The notes: generated by a model from the sequence alone, not told the origin. Shown: positions 26,815 through 35,389, counted from the first letter of the stretch. The stretch: DNA of 64,000 nt from Olsenella_K absiana (GCF_036408855.1 NZ_JAZGJQ010000002.1:124001-188000); one strand, 5' to 3'. Numbers and translations are program-made.

Positions 26815-27492
26815 CTAGGCGCCGGGCCCTCCGGAGCCCCCGGGCCCCTCCTCAAGCAGGCCGAAGAGGGAGCGCCAGGTGTCCGCGTCCTGGGCGCCGC
26901 GCATCACGTACTCGTCGTCCACCCTGAAGAAGGGCACCTTGCCCTCGCCCCCGTCGAGGTGGTTCTGCCGGTAGGCGTCCTCGAGCTCGCCCGCGTAGGC
27001 GGGGTTCGCGTACGCCTCTGCCACGAGGGAGCGCGGCAGGCCGCAGGCGTCCGTCACGTGCACGATCTCGGGCAGGAGGCTGATGTTTCTCCCCTTGAGC
27101 ATGTAGGCGTCCCACAGCGGGTCGAGGACGCGGCCGAGCTGCCCCGCCTCCTTCGCGCATTGGAGAAGGACCAGCGCCAGGTAGGTGTTGGCGAACTGCT
27201 TCTCGCGGTTGAACGCGACCCCGTAGGGCGCGCCGAGCGCGTCCAGGTCGTCGTAGAAGCGCCCCGGGAAGTGGAGGTGCCTCGTCATGGGCATGCCCTC
27301 CTCGGGCACGTCGGGGTGTATCTCCATGAGGCGGTAGTCGACGTCGAAGTCGTACTCGCCCCTCAGCGTCTCGAGCACGCGGTGCGCGAGGTAGCACCAC
27401 TCGCAGATGACGTCCAGGTACATGATTACGTGGTGGCGCGGCCGGCACGCGTCGCCCGGCTCCCCCGCGCCCTTCGCTTGCTCCCCTGCCAT
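26815..27492 (-). CDS. DsbA-family (FrnE-like) thioredoxin-fold protein
   Basis: A 225-residue DsbA/2-hydroxychromene-2-carboxylate isomerase-like protein. A CEWC motif (C30-C33) begins the thioredoxin fold, a helical insert follows, and VPFFRVDDEYVMRGAQD supplies the cis-Pro loop. No signal peptide is evident, so it should work in the cytoplasm as in the FrnE subgroup. I took the ATG at 27492 (GGGAGGGA upstream); 14 further residues are possible upstream. It is separated from the upstream GrdB-like gene by a terminator hairpin. Confidence 0.88.
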   Translation of the reverse strand: MAGEQAKGAGEPGDACRPRHHVIMYLDVICEWCYLAHRVLETLRGEYDFDVDYRLMEIHPDVPEEGMPMTRHLHFPGRFYDDLDALGAPYGVAFNREKQFANTYLALVLLQCAKEAGQLGRVLDPLWDAYMLKGRNISLLPEIVHVTDACGLPRSLVAEAYANPAYAGELEDAYRQNHLDGGEGKVPFFRVDDEYVMRGAQDADTWRSLFGLLEEGPGGSGGPGA

Positions 27493-27539
27493 CCGCGTCT
27501 CCCTCCCGTCGGCGTACGGGCGCCGGCGCGACATGGGGG

Positions 27540-27566
27540 CGGGGCGGCGCCGGATGCGCCGCCCCG
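27540..27566 (-). terminator. Hairpin after the GrdB-like gene
   Basis: An ~11-pair perfect stem (CGGGGCGGCGC with its complement) and a short loop, ~40 bases after the GrdB-like stop. It probably ends the reductase transcript. Confidence 0.6.
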
Positions 27567-27604
27567 CGCGGGCCCGGCGGCCAGTGGGGCCGCCAGGCGC
27601 CTCC

Positions 27605-28921
27605 CTAGTCCTCGATTATGGCCGTCTGGCCCTCGGGGGGCATCTCCTCGAGCATGTCGAGCGCCTTGAGCGCACGGTCGTGGCGGTACTTCTCCTCCGC
27701 CGCCTTCGGCAGCGTGGGGTCGCCGAAGACGTGAAGGACCGAGTTGCCGCGCATGATGCGGTTGGCGCCGATTCCCTCGGCGATCTTGGTCAGGTTGGTA
27801 ACCTGCACCACGGGGATGCCGGCGCGCTGGATCTCCTTCGTTATCACGGAACCTCCGCGAGACGAGGTGCCTCAAGTGGAGGTCTCGATCACGGCGTCGA
27901 CGCCCTCCTCCTTGAGCTTCTTCGCGATGCCCTCCCCGAAGCTCTTGCACTTCTCCATCGGCGTCATGACGCCGGCAGTCGAGAAGAACGTGTCGTTGAG
28001 GGCGCCGACCTTGCCCTCGGAGACCAGCTCGCGCACGGCGTCCACGGGCACCAGGCGGTTGGGGTCCTTGAGCACGAAGGAGTTGTCGTAGCCCTGGTGC
28101 GAGACCTCCCAGTCCGCGGGGTCGAGGGTGTCCATGCCCTTGATCGAGTACTCCTTGAAGGCGCGGGAGTTGGTAGGCGGCTGCTTGTCGGGGTTGCCCT
28201 TGGGCACGAGGCCGCCGTCGGTGACCAGCGCGACCTTGCACTGGGAGAGCGGCTTGTCGAGCTTGGGCACCGGGATCTGCTCGTGGTTGGGCATGACGAC
28301 CTCGGTGTGGAAGGGCTTGCCCAGATACTTGGCGAGCAGCATGTCGATGCCACGCTTGGCCGAGGGGACGGAGTAGTCGATCTTCGGCGCGGGACCCGAG
28401 CCGTGATAGCCCTCGGTGCGCCCGTCCTTGATCGTGTCGCCCTCCACGAGCCTCTTGGCGAAGGCGGCGAGCGTCTTCATCATCTTGCGCATGTGGGCGG
28501 CGTTGTTGTCGCTCTCCAGGATGTAGCCGCGGTTCTTGTAGAGCTCCGTGCCGGGGTTCTCGGCATAGAGCGCCGTGACGGCGGGGATGTCGAGCTTCTC
28601 GGTTACGGCCGCCACGGTGGAGCCGCAGCCCAGGCCGTAGCGTCCGGCGTTGAAGCCGGGACCCGCCACGAACAGGTCGGCCTTCGCGTCCCTTACCGCG
28701 TCCACCACCTCAGGGAGGATCTCGTCGGGCTTCTCGGCGATGGTGTTGTCCCCACAGACGATGGTCTCCACGACCTCGTAGTCGTCACCGAGGCACTTCG
28801 CGAGCAGGGTGCCCGGACCCATCGGGCCGGGGTGCACGGAGAGTCCCACGCTGGCGGTGTCCTCGCCGCCCATGCCGGCGTAGAACTGGTTGATGTAGTG
28901 GACCACGCGCTTCTTTTCCAT
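27605..28921 (-). CDS. GrdB-like selenoprotein (glycine/sarcosine/betaine reductase B family), UGA = Sec350
   Basis: A 438-residue product if UGA at 27874-27872 is read as selenocysteine. The N-terminus (KKRVVHYINQFYAGMGGED), the AGPGFNAGRYG segment and GGLVPKGNPD are diagnostic of the GrdB family. The frame continues past the UGA as GTSSRGG then ITKEIQRAGIPVVQVTNL, aligning with the GrdB stretch after its Sec. GrdB proteins of characterised reductases carry U-G-T-C-T-R-C there; both following Cys are Ser or Gly here. A hairpin lies directly behind the UGA. Ordinary gene callers would stop at 349 residues or make two genes. It overlaps nothing and starts three bases after the GrdE-like stop. 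Substrate unknown. Confidence 0.9.
27848..27871 (-). promoter_or_regulatory. Candidate bacterial SECIS hairpin
   Basis: Immediately 3' of the UGA, GGCACCTC pairs with GAGGTTCC (one mismatch) around an eight-base loop. Position and size fit a bacterial selenocysteine insertion element inside the coding region. The structure is inferred by eye. Confidence 0.65.
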
Positions 28922-28924
28922 CTC

Positions 28925-30193
28925 CTACTCCCCCTCTCCGGGCCTCTTGATGTCCGCGTCCGTCGTGAAGTAGTTCTGGCCGAGCTGCGACCAGATCCCC
29001 TGGTAGCAGAAGTTGGTCGTGTGGTCGAAGGGGCCCCAGGGGTCCACGTTGATGAGACAGGGGACGTTGGTCTTCTCGCCTATGAGGGTCTTCACCCTCG
29101 GGTGGTGCAGCGTCCAGTTGCGGCCGGAGTTGACGACGGCATCGACCTTGGGGTCGGAGACGACCAGCATGTCGCCCGGCTCGTCGTTGGAGACGGCCGA
29201 GAAGTTCACCGCCGCCGGCATGCCGAACTTCTGGCACCAGTTGAACACGAAGGTGGAGTCGAGCTGGCAGTGGCCCATGCCCGACTTGTTGACCATCACG
29301 CAGTCCGCGCCGAGGGTCTCCTTGGCGAGCGTCGCGGCGATCATGCTCATGGCATCCTTGCCCGTGATCTTCATGACGTTGTTGGCGAAGACGACGCCCG
29401 CGAAGTCCAGGTCCTTGCCGTTGCGCTCGAGGAGCTCCTCGATGTAGCACTCCTCCTGCAGGTAGTAGTTGGGCTCCCAGTAGCGCCAGATCATCGCACC
29501 GTCGAGGATCTCGGTCGGCTGCACCACGATCGGCAGGAAGTTGATCGCGCTCTGCCCGTAGTAGAAGAAGTTCCACGAGTCGTTCGAGGCCATCTGCGTC
29601 ACCACGTAGGCCACGCGCGGCAGGTGCCGCTCGGGGTCGACGGGCTTGTTCTCGAAGACCTTGGTCTCGTCGGGCTTGACGCCGATGGCGAGCTTGGCCA
29701 GCCACACGTTGAGGCTGAGCGACGCCTGCTTGAGCGCGATGGTGTAGCTGAGGTCCGAGACGCCCTCCCCCACCGTCGCGTCGAGGCAAATGTTGATGTG
29801 GCGCGTGAAGTTGGAGTACTTGGCGCACTCGCCGCCCATGTCCATGTAGTACTTGATGTTGCACTTGGCGTAGTAGATGTCGGAGATGACAACGCCCTTG
29901 AGCGCCACCGTCCTGCCTTCACCTGCCGGCGCGAGCTTGCCCCACATGCCGGGGTAGGACTCCTCGGGATGGTCCGCCTTGCAGCGCGGCTGCATGATGT
30001 CGTGCACGCCCAGGATGCGCGTGTCGTCTCCCGGCTTCGCGATCTTGAGGTCCACCGACCCGAACAGGTCGCTCTGGACGACCTTCAGCGCCTCCTCCTT
30101 GTTGATGGTGAGGATACCGTCCCTAAGGCTGGTCTCCTCGCCGAAGTTCACGTCGCGCACGCGGACGTAGTCGACCTGGAGCCTCTTCGCCAT
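28925..30193 (-). CDS. GrdE-like protein without the pyruvoyl-forming Cys
   Basis: A 422-residue homologue of GrdE, the proprotein subunit of component B of glycine/sarcosine/betaine reductases. Similarity is clear in the N-terminal part (VRDVNFGEETSLRDGILTINKEEA, then KPGDDTRILGVHDIMQPR) and in IVVQPTEILDGA. Characterised GrdE is cleaved before a Cys (around residue 242, ~7 residues after DGA) to create the pyruvoyl group that binds the substrate amine. Here DGA (231-233) is followed by MIWRYWEPNYYLQEEC: no Asn-Cys is present; C249 is the nearest Cys. Self-cleavage at the usual place therefore looks impossible. It is translated just ahead of the Sec gene. Confidence 0.82.
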   Translation of the reverse strand: MAKRLQVDYVRVRDVNFGEETSLRDGILTINKEEALKVVQSDLFGSVDLKIAKPGDDTRILGVHDIMQPRCKADHPEESYPGMWGKLAPAGEGRTVALKGVVISDIYYAKCNIKYYMDMGGECAKYSNFTRHINICLDATVGEGVSDLSYTIALKQASLSLNVWLAKLAIGVKPDETKVFENKPVDPERHLPRVAYVVTQMASNDSWNFFYYGQSAINFLPIVVQPTEILDGAMIWRYWEPNYYLQEECYIEELLERNGKDLDFAGVVFANNVMKITGKDAMSMIAATLAKETLGADCVMVNKSGMGHCQLDSTFVFNWCQKFGMPAAVNFSAVSNDEPGDMLVVSDPKVDAVVNSGRNWTLHHPRVKTLIGEKTNVPCLINVDPWGPFDHTTNFCYQGIWSQLGQNYFTTDADIKRPGEGE

Positions 30194-30536
30194 AGCCCCT
30201 CACTCCTTCCCTGTCTGACGTCCTTGCGCCATGCGCAAGGCTTCTGCCTTTACGGTTGTTATAAGAGCGCCCTCACCCCACGGCATCCCTCAGTGGGTGG
30301 ATATTGGGCCGTCGGTTATTGGGAGAATCGCAAATCGCGATGAGCGTTCCCCAGGCGGGAACCCCTGTCGGGAGCGCGCCCGTCGGGGCGCGCCTCGACC
30401 CCCAGGAGGGGAGAAGCCCCTCGGGGGATTGGCAGCGGGGGCACGCCACCTGCGGCGTGCCCCCGCACCACTGGCCTGCCGGGCGGGGACGCAACCCCTC
30501 GACCGAGGCCCCAGTCGTAGGTGCGCGGCGCTTCGC
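30194..30536. other. Intergenic region upstream of the GrdE-like gene
   Basis: About 340 bases. The right half holds GC hairpins, the clearest at 30435-30466. The left half holds a small CTTGCGCATGGCGCAAG hairpin near the GrdE-like start and TATAAC as a possible -10 on the minus strand. No glycine riboswitch consensus was found. It suggests the reductase genes have a promoter separate from the esterases. Confidence 0.45.
30435..30466 (-). terminator. Hairpin downstream of esterase C
   Basis: A 13-pair perfect stem (GCGGGGGCACGCC with its complement) with a six-base loop, ~70 bases after the esterase stop. The T-tract is poor. Confidence 0.5.
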
Positions 30537-31628
30537 CTACTCGGCGTCCGCCTCCGTGCCCTCGACCATGTCCTTGACCCACGGGCGACGCAGGTCGTAG
30601 CGGAACAGGTCCTCGAACTCGTGGTCGAGGACGGCCTGGAAGGCCTTGGTGTAGTCCGACTCGTCGTTGTCGAGGTCACCGTAGAGCGAGTTCATCGAGA
30701 GGGCGAGGTGGTTGGTGCCTCCCCAGGCGTGGCACTCGTTGTAGACGCCGGCATGAGAGAGGGTGTCGCAGTAGTGGAGGGCGGCGGACAGCCCCGTGTC
30801 CTCGGTCATTGCGTGGATGAAGACGGGCGAGAGGCCCACGCACTCCTCGGGGGTCGCACGGCCGGGCATGGCCTCGGGCGGCACGTGGGAGGAGCCGCAG
30901 AGGTCGCCCAGGTACTGACGGGCGGAGAGGGCGGCGGAGCCGTTGCCCCAGAACACGCTCTCGACCTTGCTCGAGTAGTACATCGGGCGGTCGTCGATGA
31001 TCGGCGCCCAGACCACGGAGCCGCGGCAGGTGATGCCGTGCTTCTTGAGCCGGTGCGGCAGGGCGAGCGAGAGGTGGCCGCCCGAGCTGTTGCCGTGCAG
31101 GACGATCTTGTCGGGGTTGATGTTGAGCTCCTCGGCGTGCTCCTGCAGGCACAGGAACGCGGCGAAGCAGTCGTTGAGCGCGGCGGGGTAGGGAGCGTCG
31201 ATGACCGTGCGGTACTCGAAGGTCGCAACGGGCACGCCGTAGCGGTTCGCGAAGACCTCGGTCGGGCTCGTGGCGCCCATGCACAGGCACAGGCCGCCGC
31301 CCGGGATGATCAGAATCGCGGAGTTCTTCCTCTTGGTGCGCGGCTTCTTGGGGATGCTCACCGTGAGCTTGAAGACCGGCGCGTCGGGCTCCTCGGGGCA
31401 GCCGTGGACGTCGAAGTACCTGGTGTACTCGGGGTCCATCGGAGGGATGAGGGCGTTCAGCTGCTCGTTGGTGTCATCGGCCCACTTCTTGCGCTCCTCG
31501 TCGGACAGCTTGTCGTTCAGGCCCACCGAGGCGTAGCCGATGTCCCCTCCCATCTGCCCATACATGGTCTCCAGCTGGGGATGCGACCACTTGAGATCGT
31601 CGCGCCAGTCAAGCTTGTCAAGATCCAT
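30537..31628 (-). CDS. HSL-type alpha/beta hydrolase (esterase C of three paralogues)
   Basis: A 363-residue hydrolase of the hormone-sensitive-lipase/acetyl-esterase type. It has an oxyanion loop IIPGGG (107-112), nucleophile elbow GNSSGGH (Ser181) and a late HAWGGTNH segment with the catalytic His. There is no signal peptide. Together with two paralogues here it shares an N-terminal DDLKWSHPQLE motif, GCPEEPDAP and a C-terminal YDLRRPWV signature, so the three are one subfamily. It lies downstream of a small paired protein and upstream of the Grd-like genes. The substrate is unknown; an ester or amide precursor of the reductase substrate is possible. Confidence 0.85.
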   Translation of the reverse strand: MDLDKLDWRDDLKWSHPQLETMYGQMGGDIGYASVGLNDKLSDEERKKWADDTNEQLNALIPPMDPEYTRYFDVHGCPEEPDAPVFKLTVSIPKKPRTKRKNSAILIIPGGGLCLCMGATSPTEVFANRYGVPVATFEYRTVIDAPYPAALNDCFAAFLCLQEHAEELNINPDKIVLHGNSSGGHLSLALPHRLKKHGITCRGSVVWAPIIDDRPMYYSSKVESVFWGNGSAALSARQYLGDLCGSSHVPPEAMPGRATPEECVGLSPVFIHAMTEDTGLSAALHYCDTLSHAGVYNECHAWGGTNHLALSMNSLYGDLDNDESDYTKAFQAVLDHEFEDLFRYDLRRPWVKDMVEGTEADAE

Positions 31629-31652
31629 ACGTCTGCCTCCCTAACCACAAAC

Positions 31653-31662
31653 TGTTACAACA
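31653..31662. promoter_or_regulatory. Candidate operator dyad, site 1
   Basis: TGTTACAACA within AACTGTTACAACACCA, 25 bases ahead of the esterase C start. It matches site 2 (32164-32173) over the 16 bases AACTGTTNNAACACCA. A PucR-type or other regulator target is inferred. Confidence 0.5.
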
Positions 31663-31715
31663 CCAAATGCAAAGCAGGTCCGTCCAGGCCCGTTCCAGCC
31701 CATCGGTCGGTCGGC

Positions 31716-32132
31716 CTAGAGCGAGAAGACCTCAGGGTCGTCCAGCTCGACGCTGTCGTCGACGTCGTAGATGGACTCGACGCCCTCGGAGGCGGCGTCC
31801 ATGCTCGCCTCGTCAGCCGCCTTCACGAAGAACTCGCTCTTCTTCACGTTGATCTTCGAGGCGTTCTTCTTCGCGTAGGTGTAGGCGTTGGCGATGGTCT
31901 CGGGGTGCGTGTCCTTGGGGATCACGAAGACGACCTTGTTCTCCTTCGCGTAGGCCTTCGCCTGGTCAGAGGCCTCGAAGGGCCCGACGACGATGTAGCA
32001 GGGGCGAGGGTTGGTCGGGACCATGGTCACCGTCGGGGGCGACGGGATCACGATCTGCTTCATCTCGCTTGCGGGGACGACGGCCACGCCATCGTCGAAT
32101 TCGACGAGCTCGACATCGCTGACATCTGCCAT
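31716..32132 (-). CDS. Mini alpha/beta-hydrolase-like protein (pseudo-partner C)
   Basis: A 138-residue protein homologous to two others in the locus. It shares the pattern PRP..I.V, then YAKENKVVFVIP, then an A..YTY..K helix and INVKKSEFFVKA. This parallels the oxyanion strand, strand 4, helix B and nucleophile strand of the adjacent esterases, but the protein stops soon after the point where the nucleophile would be, and no GxSxG is present. It is the most diverged of the three, having lost the GG of the oxyanion loop (VVGPF). The ATG at 32132 is chosen by homology of length. It precedes esterase C by 87 bases. Confidence 0.7.
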   Translation of the reverse strand: MADVSDVELVEFDDGVAVVPASEMKQIVIPSPPTVTMVPTNPRPCYIVVGPFEASDQAKAYAKENKVVFVIPKDTHPETIANAYTYAKKNASKINVKKSEFFVKAADEASMDAASEGVESIYDVDDSVELDDPEVFSL

Positions 32133-32163
32133 GTTTCTTACACCCCTCACTGTCGAAACCAAC

Positions 32164-32173
32164 TGTTGTAACA
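32164..32173. promoter_or_regulatory. Candidate operator dyad, site 2
   Basis: TGTTGTAACA within AACTGTTGTAACACCA, 31 bases ahead of the start of mini-hydrolase C and in the gap after the PucR gene. See site 1. Confidence 0.5.
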
Positions 32174-32321
32174 CCACAAGTTCAGTGTATGGGGGAGCAA
32201 GCCCTACGGCCATAGCGCAGTTTGCGAATATCCGAGCCACTTTTCGCACTCTTGGAGGAATGCCGCCGACGGTCCGAAGACTTCCGCGGGCGGGGACGGA
32301 TAAGGGCCTCGAGCAGCGCGT

Positions 32322-33527
32322 TCACTCGGTCCGGGCGTCCTCGGGGACCTCCTGGCCCTCCGCGTCGGCGACCGCGCTCGGGCCGCACAGGTACGCGTCG
32401 ATGAGCATGGCCATGCGCAGCCGGTAGCGCACCCACGAGTCGGAGAGGTCGACGTCGAGGATCTTCTCGATCTTGTGGACCCTGTAGCGCAGCGTCGAGG
32501 GGTGCACGTAGATCTTCTGGGCGGTCTCGCGGCCGTTCTCCCCCATCTCGAGGTAGATGGAGAGGGTGTACATGAGCTCCGGGTCGTCGTGAATCGGCTC
32601 GAGGATGAGGTCCGCCTGGTGCCTGAGCTCCGTCTGTGGCAGGGAGAGGCAGAGCATCTCGAGGGCGTACTGGTCGTAGAAGACGGGGTTCGCGCTCCTG
32701 CCGATCCTGTTGACGAAGGCCCGCACCCGCGTGGCGTCGTAGAAGCTCTGCGCGAGGTCCTCGAGGAGGGCGGCCACGCTCCCCACGCTCACCTCCCAGC
32801 GGGTGTCGGGCACGGCCTGGCCCACGGCCGCCACGAGCTTGGCGACCATCTTGTGCCTGAGCCCCAGCGAGCAGCCGTGCGAGAAGGGCACGAAGGCCAC
32901 GAGCGTGTCCTTTATGATGAACGTCAGGGGCCTGACCTGGTCGCAGGCCCCCTTGCGGACCACGATGGACTTGGCGACCATGAGGTGGTTCTCCACCTGG
33001 ATGCGCAGGGCGGCCGCGCTCGGGCACGCCTCGAAGGTCACGCACATGTAGTCGCACGAGGAGGACCACCCGTAGTAGCTCGCCACGACCTCGTTGGGCC
33101 GGCGGCCCTGGGTCAGGCAGAGGTCCTTGAGCCAGTCCTCCTCGCGCTCCTCCTCGCTCACGTCGCCCGAGAGCGCGGTGGAGATGCGCCGCGTGAAGTT
33201 GATCAGGTTGGTGCCCGCGGGCATCTTGATGACGGGGAGCGCGTGCGCGGAGCACGCGTCGACGTTCTCCTTGCGCAGGAACTCGCGCGCCCCTATCACG
33301 ATGATGCCGGAGACCTCGTAGGAGAAGCAGAACGAGAGCTCCTTCTCGAAGTCGTCGTCCTCCTGCATGCCCGTGAGCACCAGGAGGGTGCCGGGCATGA
33401 TCCAGGTCTCGAAGTCGATGACCTTGTCGAGCACGCACCAGGTGATGGGGCGGTCGAGGCCCGCGGAGCCCGTGACCAGCTCCGCGTTCTTCATCAGGGG
33501 CATTCCCAGAAGCTCCTCGACGTTCAT
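32322..33527 (-). CDS. PucR-family transcriptional regulator
   Basis: A 401-residue regulator with the N-terminal PucR ligand-binding domain (about residues 1-120, including a PGTLLVLTG segment) and the C-terminal PucR-type helix-turn-helix (RETAQKIYVHPSTLRYRVHKIEKIL). PucR proteins usually respond to nitrogen or carbon metabolites and activate catabolic genes. Its place between the two halves of the esterase cluster makes it the likely local controller. I chose the ATG at 33527 because the conserved domain begins there; 28 extra upstream residues are possible. Confidence 0.9.
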   Translation of the reverse strand: MNVEELLGMPLMKNAELVTGSAGLDRPITWCVLDKVIDFETWIMPGTLLVLTGMQEDDDFEKELSFCFSYEVSGIIVIGAREFLRKENVDACSAHALPVIKMPAGTNLINFTRRISTALSGDVSEEEREEDWLKDLCLTQGRRPNEVVASYYGWSSSCDYMCVTFEACPSAAALRIQVENHLMVAKSIVVRKGACDQVRPLTFIIKDTLVAFVPFSHGCSLGLRHKMVAKLVAAVGQAVPDTRWEVSVGSVAALLEDLAQSFYDATRVRAFVNRIGRSANPVFYDQYALEMLCLSLPQTELRHQADLILEPIHDDPELMYTLSIYLEMGENGRETAQKIYVHPSTLRYRVHKIEKILDVDLSDSWVRYRLRMAMLIDAYLCGPSAVADAEGQEVPEDARTE

Positions 33528-33718
33528 GCGAACGACCCCCTCTTCCCTCGTGCGCGCGAGAGTCCGTCGCCCGCAATCGACGGGCGATGAGCGATGCGCG
33601 GACATATCCAATTGGCGATTAATATTTTAGATACTAGAGTAACGGCCTTCGGATAGTCACCCCTCCGCAGGGCCGGCGGACGCGAGGGGCCGCAGCCGGC
33701 AGGTGCGCGCCGCGCCGG

Positions 33719-33760
33719 AAGGGGACGGGCCCCGGCGTCATGCCGGGGCCCGTCCCCTTC
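33719..33760 (-). terminator. Strong terminator after mini-hydrolase B
   Basis: An 18-pair stem (AAGGGGACGGGCCCCGGC with its complement) with a five-base loop. It closes the transcript of esterase A, mini A, esterase B and mini B, and separates it from the PucR gene. Confidence 0.8.
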
Positions 33761-33812
33761 TCTCTGCCCTCCTTGTGCTCAGTCCAAGCGGAGCCGCCCG
33801 GCCCTCACGCCC

Positions 33813-34232
33813 TCAGAGGGCGAGCACCTCGGCCTTGTCGAGGTCCGCATCGAGCCGGGACACCAGGTGGTCCACCACCCGCTGCGCGGCCTCGAGCTCG
33901 CCCTCCGTCGCCATCACGCGCCAGCAGCCGTAGCGGATGTTGAGCGAGCGGCACTTGCGCTCCAGCCAGAGGTAGCTCTCCGCGACCTCCTCGGGGTCGT
34001 CGGAGAGGGGGCACACGATGGCGACCTTGTTGTCCTCGGCGTACGCCTCGAGCGCCTCGAGTCCCTTCCATCCCGGCCTCGCCACGCCGCCGCTTATGAG
34101 CAGTATCGCGTCGCGCGGGTGCACCTTCACCTGCACCATCGAGGGTGGGGAGGGTATGAAGACCTCCTTGGTGTCGCTCTCGGGGTCGATTAGGTACCCC
34201 AGGCCGTCCTGGTAGAGGCTGCACGTGACCAT
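33813..34232 (-). CDS. Mini alpha/beta-hydrolase-like protein (pseudo-partner B)
   Basis: A 139-residue paralogue. The N-terminus GLGYLIDPESDTK is nearly identical in mini A. Then come PRDAILLISGG (oxyanion-like strand and GG), AYAEDNKVAIVCP, a YLWLERKCRSLNI helix and a strand ending RVMATEGELEAA, where esterases have the GNSSGGH elbow. The nucleophile is absent. The ATG has AAGGAG upstream. It lies 52 bases behind esterase B. A regulatory or structural partner of the esterase is inferred. Confidence 0.72.
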   Translation of the reverse strand: MVTCSLYQDGLGYLIDPESDTKEVFIPSPPSMVQVKVHPRDAILLISGGVARPGWKGLEALEAYAEDNKVAIVCPLSDDPEEVAESYLWLERKCRSLNIRYGCWRVMATEGELEAAQRVVDHLVSRLDADLDKAEVLAL

Positions 34233-34284
34233 GGCTCGCTCCTTGCGGCCGCGCCCGGACCTGCCGGGCGCGGCCTCCCAGACG

Positions 34285-35376
34285 CTAGTCCTTCTCGTTG
34301 AACTCCTCGACCGTCCACGGACGACGGAGGTCGTACTGGAACATGTCGTCTAGCTCCTTCTCGTTAACGGCGTTGAAGAGCTGCGCGTACTTGGCATCGG
34401 GGTTGTCCTTGTCGATGATGTTGGCGGCGGTGCTCAGGGAGCAGTGCTGGCTGCCGCCCCAGGCGTGCAGCTCGCAGTAGACGCCGGCGGCGGTGAGCTT
34501 GCTCGTGTAGGCGCAGGCCTGATCAAAGCCGGAGTCGTTGATCATCGAGTGGATGAAGGTCGGCGGCAGCCCCACGCACTCCTCGACCGTGGCGCGCCCA
34601 GGGAAGGCCTCGGCGGGGACGTCGGCGGAGTCGGCGAGCTTGCCCAGGTACTGCCTGACCATGGCCGGCTGGTCGGAGCCGCCCCAGAAGGCGGAGTTGA
34701 TGCGGACGGAGCGGTACTCGTCCATGATGCGGTCGTCTACGACCGGTACCCAGACCAGGCAGCCGCGCGGGGTGATGCCGCGCCTCTTGAGCCTGTGGCA
34801 GAGCGCGAGCGAGAGGTGGCCGCCCGAGCTGTTGCCGTGGATGACGATCTTGTTGGGGCTGATGTTGAGCTCCTCGGCGTGCTCGACGAGGAAGTTGTAG
34901 GCCGCCTCGCAGTCGTTCAGGGGCGCCGGGAACTGCGCACCCTCCGGAATCGTGCGGTACTTGAGCGTCGCGCAGGGTACGCCGAACCTGTCCGCCCAGG
35001 ACTCGATCTGTGCCGTGAAGCGCAGGCAGACCGCCAGGGCACCGCCCGGGATGATGAGGATGCAGGGGCTGTTCCTGCGGAAGCGCCTCTTGCCCTTGGG
35101 TTGCGCCACGAGCAGCTTAACCGCCGGTGCGTCGGGCTCGTCGGCGCAGCCGGGGGCCTCGTACTCGGTCGTGCGCGACCAGTCGTAGTCGGGTAGGAAC
35201 TGCTTGAAGCCGTCCTCGCAGTGCTCGGCGTACTCCTTGCGCTGCTCGAGCGGAAGGTCCTCGTTGAGAAGGACCTCGGAGTACCCGACGGACTGGGCCA
35301 TCATCTGGTAGCTCATCTCAAGCTCTGGGTGGGCCCACTTCACGTCGTCGCGGTTGCGGAACTTGTCAAGACCCAT
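34285..35376 (-). CDS. HSL-type alpha/beta hydrolase (esterase B)
   Basis: A 363-residue paralogue of esterase C. It has an oxyanion loop IIPGGA (108-113), GNSSGGH elbow (Ser183) and late HAWGGSQH, with the shared DDVKWAHPELE, GCADEPDAP and YDLRRPW signatures. AGGAGAGG lies upstream of the ATG. It is 13 bases behind mini-hydrolase A, so the two are probably translated together. Cytoplasmic; substrate unknown. Confidence 0.85.
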   Translation of the reverse strand: MGLDKFRNRDDVKWAHPELEMSYQMMAQSVGYSEVLLNEDLPLEQRKEYAEHCEDGFKQFLPDYDWSRTTEYEAPGCADEPDAPAVKLLVAQPKGKRRFRRNSPCILIIPGGALAVCLRFTAQIESWADRFGVPCATLKYRTIPEGAQFPAPLNDCEAAYNFLVEHAEELNISPNKIVIHGNSSGGHLSLALCHRLKRRGITPRGCLVWVPVVDDRIMDEYRSVRINSAFWGGSDQPAMVRQYLGKLADSADVPAEAFPGRATVEECVGLPPTFIHSMINDSGFDQACAYTSKLTAAGVYCELHAWGGSQHCSLSTAANIIDKDNPDAKYAQLFNAVNEKELDDMFQYDLRRPWTVEEFNEKD

Positions 35377-35389
35377 GGTGTGTCCTCTC

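Noticed and set aside
27605..27847. A separate 80-codon gene downstream of the GrdB-like gene
   Set aside because: It is in the same frame beyond the UGA and matches the GrdB C-terminus, so it is part of one selenoprotein.
27605..30193. Calling this a canonical glycine, sarcosine or betaine reductase
   Set aside because: The pyruvoyl Cys and the Sec-flanking Cys are missing and grdA/C/D are absent here, so a named substrate would be a guess.
30194..30536. A glycine riboswitch before the Grd-like genes
   Set aside because: I looked for the tandem aptamer core and found none; only simple GC hairpins are present.
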